DNA from: Stichopus chloronotus
Lineage: Eukaryota; Echinodermata; Holothuroidea; Aspidochirotida; Stichopodidae
Assembly: GCA_021234535.1 (NCBI GenBank)
Contig: CM037839.1
Span: 28,039,475 to 28,103,474, forward strand
DNA length: 64,000 nt
Direction of reading: 5' to 3'
Part shown: piece after piece, positions 1 through 13,500 of the stretch
Layout of the letters: each line of letters begins with the position of its first letter
How positions within the stretch are numbered: position 1 is the stretch's first letter
Made by a program: the position numbers and the translations under genes
The notes under the pieces: generated by a model
Seen by the model: the letters and a program-made list of their open reading frames with translations, nothing else
Databases searched by the model: none
What the model was told of the DNA's origin: nothing

Positions 1-3000
1 TTTTTTTTTGTGCTGTGTTCCCACACAACTGATGGAAGTAATCCTGTGTTGTAAACAGTATCTGGTAGCCATTTGACACTGCTAATTAGTCCTAAATAAT
101 AAACAATGGATGAAAAATACTTAGGTTTAAACCTAATTAAAGTGATAGCGCTCATTGAGGTCATGGAAGTTTGGCAATGATATTACACGAATGTGCATGC
201 TTTGGCTTAGTATTGGCTAAAATTGGTGGATGTATGAATTTATTTGGTCTTAACCTAATGTGATTTAAACCAGCATCACACTGTCCCATACAGTTGTTGA
301 CACCCTGTGGACATGGACCATACACAGATCACACATGAAGGCAATATGAACCTGCTAATATTGATGGGAGCTTATATCCAGACAGGTGACACGAAGGATA
401 CACAACATTGTACTGAGAGCACAGTGTATTTGAACTAGATCATGAAGGCGTCGCATCACCTACTGTACCAATGTTATACAGACATTCTACCGGCGGTGGG
501 AAATTTCAGTTGCCGAAAGGAGTTTGAAACTGTGTAACGTGCAGTACATTTCAAATTTATGTCATATTAATAACACATACTATTTTACCCTGACCATGCC
601 ACTCAATGTAAGAAAAAGCTTTGGGAATGAGATGCCAACTAAATACAGAACTAAGAAAAGAGGAAAAATCAGATGAAACTAAGGATTCAGAGGACCAAGA
701 GGTCTACCCTGAGTCTTCAACCAGAGAGTAACTAAGCTCTACGTATTTCAGTCTGCTGGCTTCGACTGACTTGACCGTACTGTGCTCTAGCAGATGATAC
801 ATTGGTAATTTATTTTATATGACTAGCTTTCATATGGCAATCTCCATGCCATCGTGCTCTTATACGATGGTTACTAAAAGGCATTCTGAGGGATTCACAA
901 GTTGTGTTGTCTTCCTAATGCAATCGTGCAGATTCTTGTTTCGATTATGTTGTTTTTGCGAAAGGCAAAATGTCCGATAGAACCGAAGAACATGCAAAGT
1001 AAAGACGACGATTAAACACGATTTGTCAAGATGCCCTTAGGATGGCCTTATGAGGGGCAAAATGAACACACAAATTACACACGAAAATGGACTTTCTTCA
1101 GGCCTTTGGGCAATATTTTGGCATGCCAAAGATTTTGCCATTCCTCACGAAGTTACCCCCAAAGTGTGTGAAACTTCACTGGCTGTCATACGAAAGCTAA
1201 AGATACTCTCACGAATGTCCTGATGTTTTTACGATTGAATTTCGTACATGGCTTCAAAGATGATTTGTAGATTCTAAGCTTGGAGTAAAATGAGTTATAG
1301 CTGTACATTCCACAAGTACGTTGAATATTTATAATTACCTTGTTATATTTCAATATTCATGACATTACACAGTATGGTTAGGGCATTGGATTTACACAGT
1401 ACTGTATCACTTAAAGGGATTGCGTGTGTACTGAAAAACCAAAAAGATAAGGTTATGTTTGATCTTAACTTTTCCTCTATCTTTAAATGTAGGTTGTACA
1501 TGAACGGACTATGTCTTTCAATGAAGGAAAATGACAGTAACTACTTCGAAAAGCAATGGGATTGGCATAAAAACAGTAAAAAACAGAAATCATATTTGAA
1601 AATTAACGGTCCTTTCTATAACCGCCTACATAATGAATATGCAACAGTACAGGTCTCACTAGTGTATCAAAAACATACTACTCAAGTCATCGCTCCTTGG
1701 TAGGTATCGGGAATTGTAGCATTTGGTTAAAGGAAACACTGTATTTACAAATAACCTACGAACTTAACACAACCTTGCCCACAGCGTCAGTGATCCTGAG
1801 TTGTAACTGAATATGTAATACTAGTATACTTCCCTTTGGCTTGCTCAAAGAAGCACACCGTTGATTTGAATGAAAACTGTCAACCACTACATTATTGTAT
1901 TCCACACTTTTTGTCGTTATGTTAGAAGAATTTGAAATCATATGGCAAAATTAACCAACTGAAACCTATTTATTTTGCCAGATTGTCTGAATGGTGCAAT
2001 TAAAAGCTTTACCAAACTTTTTGAGATGAAATTTCAATGTTTTTACTTTTTGCCTACACACGCAATCACTTTAAGCCAGTACGCTTACTAGTGCAGTGAT
2101 GAAAAGTGGAATACAGAGTGAAGTGCTTTTCATTGGATATTAATGACACCCATGCTGGTGTATTGACTATGAAACTTCCTTATTTGTCACCGACTATGTG
2201 GATCATTACCACTAAATTAAAAGATTGTTAATGTTCCTAAAGACTACTCTCTGTTTTTTGTGAGTATTGAAGAAGTTTTTTCATCACATGCTTGATTTTT
2301 ATTCAACTGGACATAATAGCTGAAAGCCATTTTCCAACTACCCTGGCATCCAAATCATTTCTTCCCCACTGTGTGGTGTAAAGTGCGTCATACGGCTCAG
2401 GTGGACAACCTCGGGAGGTTGGTCACTCTTATCTGCCTTGGTAAATTGAATGCAGCTTACAATATGTCACACATTGCACTGAATATTCATAATTAAACTT
2501 TGCAGACAATGTCAATGTCAGAATTGTGCAATTTAAAAAGAAACAAGTCCACCATATGGTTTACCCCTTTTGTATTTCCAAGAAATGTTTTTGAGTTTTA
2601 ACCATGTGATCTTATTTGTAGCACCACTTTCACTCCCAATGTACAGTAGTGCTTATCATAAATTTTGTGCACGGACACATCATCGTTGTAATTGCCTTTG
2701 ATGAGACAAAGCATTCACTGTTAAGAACATCAGAATTGTAGCTGCATTATGCATTATTTATGAATTTCAGTGCGTTACTCGAAAACCTAACAGTCTGGTT
2801 ATGTGCGTACAATGCACACATGATTTGTAAGGATATGACCACAACATTTGCATGATGTGATCACTGACTGCAGTATGGCATCAATATATTCAAGGTGTGA
2901 GTTTCTAGGTATTCTTTCTTGATACATCCAGGCTGTAGACTTTGTTAGATCAGGGTGGTGGGATAAGAAGGAGATCTGTCTAATTCCTTCCTTTGAACCT

Positions 3001-4384
3001 TACTAGTTGGAGCCAGAGACAGTTCAAGACCTATGGATTAAGTTGGCTTAAAAGGTGTTATGAACTTAACATGAAAGCATTTACATCGTCTGCTACGTCA
3101 TCATTTAGATGGCAAAATTTTGTCCATAGCTGTAACGTTGCCAGTTGCTTTTCTTGAAAATTATTTTAAACTTTTTTGGTGCTCTCTAGCGTTTTTTCAA
3201 GTAGAACAGTTTCAGGATGTGTAACTTGCTGAAGATGGGTACACCTATTGCAAATTGCAAAAGTTTATGGAAAGTGATGAAATTTCTAGTGGTAGATATA
3301 GTCTTAAGTCCATTTGAATCATTTCAATGTGGCAAAAGCCCTATACCTTGTTCTTGTATGCCAGTATATGTTGATTTGGCTCACCAGATGGGAGAACCAC
3401 TAAGTGGTAGATGATGGATAAGTTATGTGAGGTGAGTCTTTGCTCCTTAATTCCCACACCATTTAGTTTTGGGGAATTTGTTAGCATTTTTAAAGTCCTG
3501 TCTTGATTGTTAGCATCAACCTTGGTATCAAAGCAGGTATGAATGAAAAATACCTGGATACCAACTAGAAATTGGATGTATCACAGAAAAGTTAAAGGGT
3601 GCTTTAAGCCATACTTATCACCCATGAATTGGAACTCTTATCACACCGGAGACAATCGAACAGGGTTAGTGTAAATTTAAATGTGAGTTGCAACTCCCTT
3701 TAAATTGCACCTCCTTTAGTTAGATTATATAACCTTGATGACAGTATTATACTCTACACTACGTTAGGGAAGGTGCTAGCCCAGAAACCATCAGAGGGAT
3801 CTTCCCTACATTGTCTGATTAGAAAATTAATCATTCGCAAATAAATTTTGCATAGGGCTGTATGGTTGCAGCATTCATGTAGGTACAAGTGTATGTCACA
3901 TGTGTGCAGTACAGTAATTAGAAGTTTAAATTGTCTGTTTTCATGTTTTTGATAATGTTAGTAACATCTATTGTGTATCTTTCATTGACTGTCATACATT
4001 ACTATACACTCAGGGATTTAGAGCGTGGCTCTCAAAACAAATATTGAAAACTGCAAGTACTGGAGTCAGCAGTGTATTGTCCTTGAAGGAGTGCAGGACA
4101 TTGGAAGAAACAGAGCTGGAGTGTTCAGTCATTGAAGATGATTTTGATGTACTCTTTGTCTCTGTTATATAACAACGTAGAATAAGAGTCATATCAAATT
4201 TCCTTACATGTCCACACGTACCCATACCACTTATATCTAACTCTGTCTTATGAAGTCTCCTCTAAAAACTAGTTGTTCCTCTCTGAATGAAGTAGACATT
4301 CACCGTTTCCTGAACAAATTTCCAGAAGTTTTTTTTTTTTTTGAGTTGTGTACATGTGCAGTTTGTATTGTTTTTGTCTTTCAG
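1..4384 (+). other. Upstream RICTOR intron (3' part), no coding sequence recognised
   Basis: This stretch precedes the first recognisable RICTOR exon and ends with the acceptor TTTGTCTTTCAG. I looked for the conserved N-terminal RICTOR segment that should precede it and did not find it, so the first coding exons and the promoter are probably left of the window. Open frames here are short, start at arbitrary ATGs and resemble no family I know. I see no clear tandem array or transposon. Confidence 0.6.
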
Positions 4385-4580
4385 TCTGAGGTTGTCGTTG
4401 ACCCATTCCACCAAAGAAGTGCGAGGTGCGGGCCTGCGTGCCATCCGTTACTTCCTTCAAGATGAGAACACCTGCCAGGCTCTCATTGGACTTCATCTTG
4501 ACCTTCTGGTTATGCATTCATTAGACCTTTGTGAAAATAATGATATTGAAAGGATTCAAGCAGTGAGGTTAATTAGAAGG
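4385..4580 (+). CDS. RICTOR: RICTOR exon 1 of window (N-terminal armadillo repeats)
   Basis: The exon starts with the last base of a codon after TTTCAG and ends in phase 0 at AGAAGG, followed by GTAAGT. It reads LRLSLTHSTKEVRGAGLR, then a segment ending in ERIQAVRLIRR. This matches the human stretch starting LRLALLNEAKEVRAAGLR and ending ERTQALRLVRK. It encodes about 65 residues of the N-terminal armadillo domain. An upstream exon must supply the first two bases of the split codon. Confidence 0.95.
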
Positions 4581-7500
4581 GTAAGTACTTTAATTTACTC
4601 TGTTTTGGGGAATACATAAATACTTACATGTACATAATTAATTGCAAAGGAAGGTAGGCTTCACATTGACAAGGTTCTCCAAATGAATTTGTTTGAACAT
4701 CACTCTGCACGTTCTGTTTGGAGAAATTAAGGGTTGTTCCTGTAACAGCATTGTGAGTAAGTAAAGTTATCCTGCCTCTGTCACTCTCCCACCCACACTT
4801 TCCAATTTCATTGCTTCCAAGACAAGAAATGTTAACATTGAGAAATCATTTGTCATCTTCTCTGGATCATTTGGTCAATTTTGTCACATCTGGTGCTTTT
4901 GAAACATGAAATTCACAGTGCATACTCCCTCACCAGTTTTACCATAGATGCAGTTATCATATCCATGACCACAAAATAACAACAATATTGCAATATTGAT
5001 TTCAGTCAAAACACAATCCTTAGAAGACTTTACAGGCCCGTAGTAGTGTCAAACCTTCTGTTGACCTGCTGTTTGTATCAAGTATTGCTGATGAATCCTT
5101 TAAGGATCAGTTGCCATCTTAACTACTCATCTCTCTGTCTCTCTCTATCTCTTATTCTATCTCTTTGGTAGATTATTACAGTATGTCCATCACTGTGTCC
5201 ATTGTCCCTCATACATTCTCTCACTGCTATTGCCAACAATGGTGGCACTCCAAGGGATTCCCTAAAACGAGCTTGTGTTGCAACTCTCTGTGAACTTGGT
5301 GAGTAGTTTCTGTTTGGGTTTTAGTCTTCCTGTGTCTCATTTTGGGTGTCTACGATCTGCTATTCATGTGTGTCTTTACCGTATCTGCTTATTTCCCACT
5401 TGTGCACAAATATTTACATACCTACACAGAGGATGCATAATACGTTAGCTCTTCCCCAGAAAACAAGGTCATGTTACCAAGGACACATAATTGATGGAGA
5501 GCATTTTTCAGTGTTTTGTGTATCTAACTTGGACGAAACCATAGCGAACTGCCAAAATGTTTGATTTCAATGGATTAAATGATACTACATCAGAAAATGT
5601 ACATGGCTTTGAAAGCTGTAATATATTCCTGTGTCTCTATCTCACTAAATACAGTCGAGATATCGTGGATACGTTAAAAGTTGAAGTGGTTGTCACCTTC
5701 TTCTGTGAGGGTGCATGGCACGTATTTGCTCATATCATCACATGTGACTACTGTCAGTACTTTTCCTTAAATTGCGAAACGATATCACCATATCATAAGG
5801 GCAACTTGGAACCAAAGTATACCTTGATAAATATGTGTGAATCTATGGATTAGGTACCGAAGTCACATTGTACAGCTTAAATCTAACCTTAATTTTGACA
5901 TGAAACTTTGTTTTCATGCAAATCAAACTAGTTCTGTGAAGTTTGATTCAACCCAATGATGTGTTTTTTTTTGTTTGTTTTCATTTGCTATTTAGTATGT
6001 GATCCAAATCTTTTCCAGAATATATTTTTCAAGTGAGCAGACGATATCATTTGGATCATTTCACAAACAACATCTGGAGCAAAGTATCCAAACGATATCA
6101 TTTGGCAATATGTCAATATTTCAATGTCAGCACTACATCATGTGACCATTGTTACTTGTGTTGCATACACCAGGTACAATGAAGTGATGATGTCAGAAAC
6201 CAGTCCTGAAATTGCTATGTGGATCGAAAGTTTCATTAACATACATCGTACATTTGACAAACTTAAGTATGTATGCCTTACTTACATCACTTTATTGTTG
6301 TCCCCATACAAAAGATACATGGTGAAGATCAGGGTTGGGTGGTATCTTGGTACCCACCTCATTCCCTTTATTCGCAGCACCAGCACTGGCAGTACCGGCA
6401 GCAGAATCTGTGCAAGTTCTTTTGAATACTTCACTCTGCTTGAGTACTGACCGTCTCCATGAATTAAACAAAAATTTGCTTTTTCAAATGTAGCGTTAAC
6501 ATATCATCATCAAAACAGACCAAAAATAAATTCCAAATCCATTTTAAAACTTTTCATATCAATATATCACAAAAAACAAACCTCATATCAATATCTCACA
6601 AAAACAAATCACTGTAAACGATTGTGGTTAACCTGGTACACAGTGGTGGTTGCTGTCGTATGGTTAATAAAGCAGCTATTTTGCATTACGGTGGTAAAAT
6701 CATGCAGATGGTACTGGCCAGGCCTAAACATATTGCCTATGTTGTTAACACTAACTTACTGTAAATGAAGAGTAAAGTACTTGCGCGTCACAGGAAACGA
6801 AAGTCAACTAAAGAAGAACGACTCAGCTATGTAGAAGCAGAAATAGTTACGGCTAGCTGTGAGTGTTCCAGTGATGTTTTTTGTTTTGTTGGCTTGCCTG
6901 CCTCCTGAGGGCTCATCTTTGTAATATTTCCCCATGTAATCATCTATTTAAGTACAGAGTGGCTCATTTAGTTGCTTTAGGTCAGGTAAGTACAGGTCAG
7001 TAATGTTGATTTCACAGGTTCAATCCCTGCTCAGCACTGCTTTTTGCCATGTTTTTTTCTCCCTTTCTTTTCTCCTCTATTGTTGAACGTATTGGTTTGA
7101 AACGTTTGCTTAATTTCCTACGTAGCCGCAAACCTCATCCCTATTTTGCTGATTATAACTGAGTCTGTATCAATTAATGGCAATGAAGAAGCAACAGGAA
7201 GAAAAATATCAACAAAGATAAAAAACAAAAACAACAAAGGTAAAAAACTGGCTTTTTTGGCAGCCGTCCTTCGTTATACAGTATCCAACTTGATATTTTT
7301 TATGACCTTGAGATGGATCGTGACTACAAGTTGCCATTGGGAATACATGTTATGATGTTTTTTATGGCATTTATGCAATAGATGCTCAAATGTGTTATGT
7401 AGGCCTAACTTTATGGAAATCAGGTTTCTTGGATATAAAAGAAAAAACATGGAAACAAACGGTTTGAAATGTTTGAAAATTGCTTTTCAGGGTATTTTAG

Positions 7501-10500
7501 CACAAAGTCAGTGAGCTTTATATAGCTGAACTGCTGCTGATCAGTCTGTGTTAAACTGTTCATTATCATAATACCCACGATGAACCATTTAGGGCAATTC
7601 CAGCCAAAAATTTTACATCAGAAATGTGTTATTATCGATTTTTGTGAAACTGTTACTCATCATTGTACTTCTGTCGGATTAACTCAGAAATTGCACAGAT
7701 GGAAAGATCATACTCAGAATACTTTTTGAAATTCCCTCCATGGAAGGAAAAAAGTCTGCATCTCCTTCCGTTTAGAGTAACGAGCAATGTTGTGTTTTAA
7801 AATGTTAACTTTAACTGCCTCCTATGTCTGTGGCATAACTATTTTAGGTTGCCCTGCTGCTACAGCTATCACATGCAGTTGAGTTTCATTCATTACTTAA
7901 TGGGCTTGTAATGAAGTACAATCAGGGTTTCCAGTTTGTGGGGTAACCGGCCAAATTGCCGGCCAAATTACCTGAAAAAATGACAAAACAAAACTAGCTC
8001 CTACTTGAGGAAACTTGACTCTGCGCTTTTGTACAGTATAACACTTGTCAACATTTTGAACACTGGGTGATATGTTATACATCATTACATACTCAATCTA
8101 TATTGCTACAAGTGAAGTGTGAATTGTATACCCATATCGTCCCACTCAGGTGACTATAAATCAGGGGGAAAAAAGTTTCTGAAATTTCGTGATGAAGCAG
8201 GTGTTTAAATTTTCATTTTGCCCCTACAATGGTTTTGCGTGCACTTTTAATTTTTACCAGCCCACAAAGGTAAAAACAAAAACCAAATTTGCATATTTTT
8301 GCATTTAAAGCAACCAAACTGGCAACCCTGACTAAAACAATGGGCAGACAGGCACACTCAGTGGGAGAGATTTCCCTTGCTGAGTCTGCTATCCATTGCA
8401 ACAAACCAACATTCCTGGCCTTGCTTCTAATTGTGAACGCAAGTCCTGCCTGTCACTTGCATTTTAAACTCATGATTGGCTGTCGAAAATTGCTTGAAGT
8501 AAAGTCAACCAATTGATCTACGAACTTTTGCACAATATCATTCACCAAGGCTGTCAGTCATTCTACACTGGGGTCTTTAGGGCAGGGCATAGACAGCTAG
8601 CTCAACTTGGAACTGAGATAGTGAACAACAGGTGAAATTTCCCGGTTGAAAAAGTACAGTGACTTGCTCGTTTCGAGCGACAAAAGTAATATACGATGCA
8701 CATAAAGTAGTGTGATTGTATCATGAAATTTATGTTGTTTAAGTGGCAATGACAGCAAATTTGTATTTCTGGAGAAAGTTTCAACAACACAAGATAAGTT
8801 TTCAACAATTTTATGTGACAAAATGATTTGTAAGTTATGTACAGTAATCCGATGACCTGACTTAAGAATTTCTAGGCTGCAAATGGCAAGTGGGTATGTT
8901 GACAAATGATCGCATTGGCAAAAAATGAAACTTTTTTACCCCACCATTTTGTAATGTTTTGGTCAATGAATTTACATGAAGACATGAATACAAGTTACTG
9001 CATTACCACCACAGTATATAGGACCTAGAGCCTCTTGATTTCATCACCAAACACGGCACAGAACCTCTTGTTTTTATCACGTTAAATATGTTGTCAGTAC
9101 CGGTACTTGGATAAATACTGGTACTGATGTGTTGCAAATACCGGTACTGATTTTCTTGGTACCACCCAACCCTATTGATGATACATGTTGAAGATACATG
9201 GTGAAGATACATCGTCTTACATTAAAGAACCATACTTATGAATATTTATGGAACATCAATGTAAGAAAAATAAAAACGTAACTGTTTTTTCTCTCTGCTG
9301 AGGCACATTCTGACAAATTTTGTGCTAGACAGATCAGTTTTACCACAAATCTGTTGAGGAGATGTATGGTTATTCCCCTTTTGGAAGATGAAAGTGCAAA
9401 AAAGTTATGTAAAATATAAATGTCACAACTAGGTATCCTCCTGTAGCGTGCAGAGCAAAATGTCCTAGTCCTAGGACTTTACAATGAACTTGCACATAGC
9501 CAATAGGAAGTTAGATTGGGGCACATGATGGACTATGGACCGTTGGTGCCTTTTTTGGACTGAGTGGAAACAGTGGTTACTGCTATGAACAATATAGACC
9601 ATAGCTGATCATGTTTGTCCATTTTGGAGGCTGTTACTGTGATTTAAGTTAATAGTAGATGCTGGTATGCCAAGCTTTCTGACAGAGCTGCTATTGACAA
9701 AGAAAGGATTGGTAAAAAAGGTAGACCACATCACTCAGACATGTATTATGCACAGTATATATCTAGCAGTACATGGTAGTCCTCTCAAAGGGATTGGCCT
9801 CTGAAGAAGATTAGTATTTTACAGAAATTAGGAAAATTTTCTCTCTTTTGTGATTGCCATACATATCTCAGTAACATGTTCAGTTTGGAATTTTCAGATT
9901 TTTAATGCAATATGTATTTCAAAATGGTACATTGTGTCATGAGAAATCTCAGGTGTAATACACAGACACAGCTTCTTGAGTATCATTTGCATTTCTTTAT
10001 TATCTTGGCTGTCTTAAAAAATTGATAGTTTCAGAAATGTGTCCTTCTTATCCACAACCTTTTACTTACGGTAAATTTACATTAAATCTAAATTTTTCAC
10101 CAGTGTTAAATTTAAATAAGTACCCCAATTGCAAAAAAAAATAAAAAAAATAAACAGCAAAAGGAAGAATCTGCAGTGAAAAATATTCTCTCATTTAAGA
10201 AACTCTTCAATTGTCAGTTGAATGTTCTGTCATGTGTCTTCTCTTTTCTTTTCTTCTCAAAGTGGCCCCTAACCAATTTGAATAGTTTTGTTTCAAAGAT
10301 GCAAATCTGAAGTAGAAAAACACACTCTTAATGCTTCTTCTGAATGTGAAATTAGAGTCTTATGTAGCCCTTCAAATAACAGATTTCGTGATAAGATTAA
10401 GAAGCTGATTCGCATCACATCCAAAAAAAAAAACCAGATTTGTCAGAAACGTGTCAGTGATGGGGTGTGGGTTTTGAGGGTGCGAGGTGATGATGCTCCA

Positions 10501-13500
10501 TTCATTTTAAAGTTAAGAGATGAATCTCCCTCTTACTGTATTGTACCGTCTCGGTAAACTTGACCTACCACCATACTGTCAGCATATTCTTTTTTTCCCT
10601 TGATATATTATTGATGTTGAATCAAATCAGTTGGTGTTCGTGCTATTACATCCTTGACATTGTTATATCTACAGCCATTCATAATACCGAAGCCTTTTCG
10701 AGGGCAGGTGGATTGTCCACACTGATACGAAACATATTGGACACGCAGTTGCTACGGATCAACGAATCAGTGATGCTTACAGTCCTTCACCTTCTCAACC
10801 ACCCATCAACAAGAAGATTTATCCGATTCAAGGCTGATATAGAGGTAGGCATGTAGCTGGTGTAAGAGATGAAATAGATGGGATTAGGGACAGGAATGGG
10901 GTGTTGCTGTGGGGGTTTGTCTGAAACAGAGTTGTGTTATTATATCTTCACACTCAACCTGTCTCTCCTGTATTCTGTGTGAAATGGTGACCAGGTAGGT
11001 ACCCAAGTCACATTTGTACATTGTTTTAGAACAGTGCACTCTGGGATCAAAACTCTGAACTGGGGCCTCACACACAGAATACACCAACGGTAGTTGGAAG
11101 TGTGTGTCTTCTCTTTCTTGGGCAAAGTGATAACAACTGGTAATGTAAGGGGCTGAACTGTTTGTGTGCTATGAAAATGCTAAGATTAATTTAAACTTAA
11201 TAAGATGAGGATGCACAATTGTAGTTTGGGTCAGATTTAATAATGGTACTGTAGTGTCTTTGAAAATAACCCATTTTTTTCCGTATATCTGTAGTGATAG
11301 AGTCTCCAGTGTCTGCTCGTCATTGAAAGTAACATGCAGGACACTACTTATCTGTACACTACATATTGTCAGTCAAAGCAGCATTACAGTTGAAGAACCT
11401 GATGAATCATCATCACCTACCTAGGAGGAAGAGAAAGGAAAGACATAAAAACATCTTGTTTGCCCCTCCAAGCTACAACAGATGTACCCTTTTAGTTATA
11501 TGTCATTGATAGATGCTGCAATTAGGCTCGGATCATGTTTATCAATTGTGTGTTGATGTGGCATGTTACTCAGCACACTGCGAAGTATGGGCTTGACTGC
11601 AGAGGAATGCGGTGTCATACATCTAGAGGGGAAAGTGCAGTAACACCGTGAGATGTGACAGAGAATGGACACACCTCACGTCATAGTCTGATACTATACT
11701 CTAGAGCCCATTCTGTTTGATATGGATGTTGAACCTGTGTTTATGTGTGTTCATACCACACAGATGCCTATTTTATCTTTTTTTCAGTGTCTAAACTACA
11801 TGATTGCTTATGAATGCTTCGGCAATATCCGTGCATCTCATAGTATACAGGGATATAGCCACGGTGGCCTCTGTGTAGCTGCATCCGGTTCTGACACTTG
11901 TCGACCAGGCATGAAGGGCAAATTGCCATACAACCGGCTGGCAAAAACATTACAGAATGTTACAAAAATATAACAGGTTTAGTCATAAGGACTACTCAAA
12001 TATAGACAAAAAGATGGCACCATCTCTCATCTCAGCAGATTCTATCTCCGAAAGGGGAACCCTCCATTCACACTTTACTTACAAGCCACTACAGTCACCA
12101 CTTAAACTCCTCATTAACTTGAATGTTGATGGTAAGTATAGTAAAACATAGTTCTCTGTTAGCAAAACTTAAAAATTCCCCTCCCCTTCCCTTCGCCCTA
12201 CCACCTCCTGCTTTCTCTGTCTCCATCCTCTGACAGTCCCAGCAGAAGTGGTATTTACTTATCTAGAGCTCTATGACTGTCGTTAGATCTGCCATCTAGC
12301 ATCCTAGTAAATCACTTTGTTGAAAACATACAATGTGATACTACCCAACAGAGTGACAATGACTCTTTTAGGATGTGTTGGTTAAAGTACTGCTCTTGCC
12401 TTTGATGGCCACAGTTCACTTCCTGCTAACATTGTTGTTGTTTATGTGAAATTTACAGATCCCTGGGCACTTTCCTCCCACACCTCCCAATTCCCAAATG
12501 GTTCCTATTCTAGTTTATGACCTACATTCTCTTGGTGTTGAGTCTCCCAGCTCATAAAAGTGTTTGCACATATGCACTGAGAATGGATCTATAAATAAAT
12601 CTTTGTATATAACAGTCAGTGAACCTAGCAAGCCTTCCAGAATAACCCAAAGGTGAACAAACTCACCGTAAGTGAAAAACAAGTCCATGAATTATATATA
12701 AAATGTGATACACTTGTAAACTGCTGTACATGTAATAGTCCAAAGAAATGAAAAGATGTACAGACTGTTTGATCAATGATAACATAAGGCAATCATCCAT
12801 AATGTTGAGCTAAGTATAGCATGCCATGTATAACCATGTTGCTATGGATACAGTAATTTGGAAATATTATATCTCCTAGAGAATCTTGTAAACATGTTTT
12901 TGGATAATTTCTGATTATTAATATTTAGGTGGAAAAGTGAAAACTTGCTCTTGAGTGGACTATGGTAAAGGTTATTTACTAAGGAGAAGATGATAGATCA
13001 TAACCATATTAGGAAGATCAGGTCCTGTGAAACCTTGCATGATCATATATCATCAACTATAAGGTACTTATTGACAGTATACTATATTTAGTGAGTGATT
13101 ACTCTCAAGTAAAATGTTATATATTTCCAAGTATCATACATTAGTATAAAGTGGTTGTTTTGCGGGTGCTAGCCAGACACCAATTTTACCGGTTTGCAGG
13201 TGCCAGCTTTGGACATCAATTTCACAAATCATTCTAGATAGTCATACACTTGAGTAGAAGTATTGTGTGTACCAGTAGGAGGTTGCTGGTGTTGTTAGCC
13301 AGACACAATATTGCAAGTGTCAAATAGAAGGTAATGGTTACTTAAATTTAACCAGATAACTTATCAACTGTTATATACCAGTAAATGGTCATTTATATTT
13401 AAACGTAATTTCTTAGGAAGTGCAGTATCATATACATGGTATTATTACTTGCAGACAATAGTTGAAGTATTATTTACCTATTATATACCAACAAATGATT

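Larger units (their letters stand above)
5299..10674 (+). other. RICTOR intron after exon 2 (5.4 kb)
   Basis: The longest intron in the window. It has donor GTGAGT and acceptor TATATCTACAG. It holds a degenerate tRNA-like segment (6952-7038) and two inverted copies of a GGGTTGGGTGGTA motif (near 6330 and 9175), with CAGTACCGGTACT-type palindromes beside the second. The open frames here are short and match nothing I know. Confidence 0.7.
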
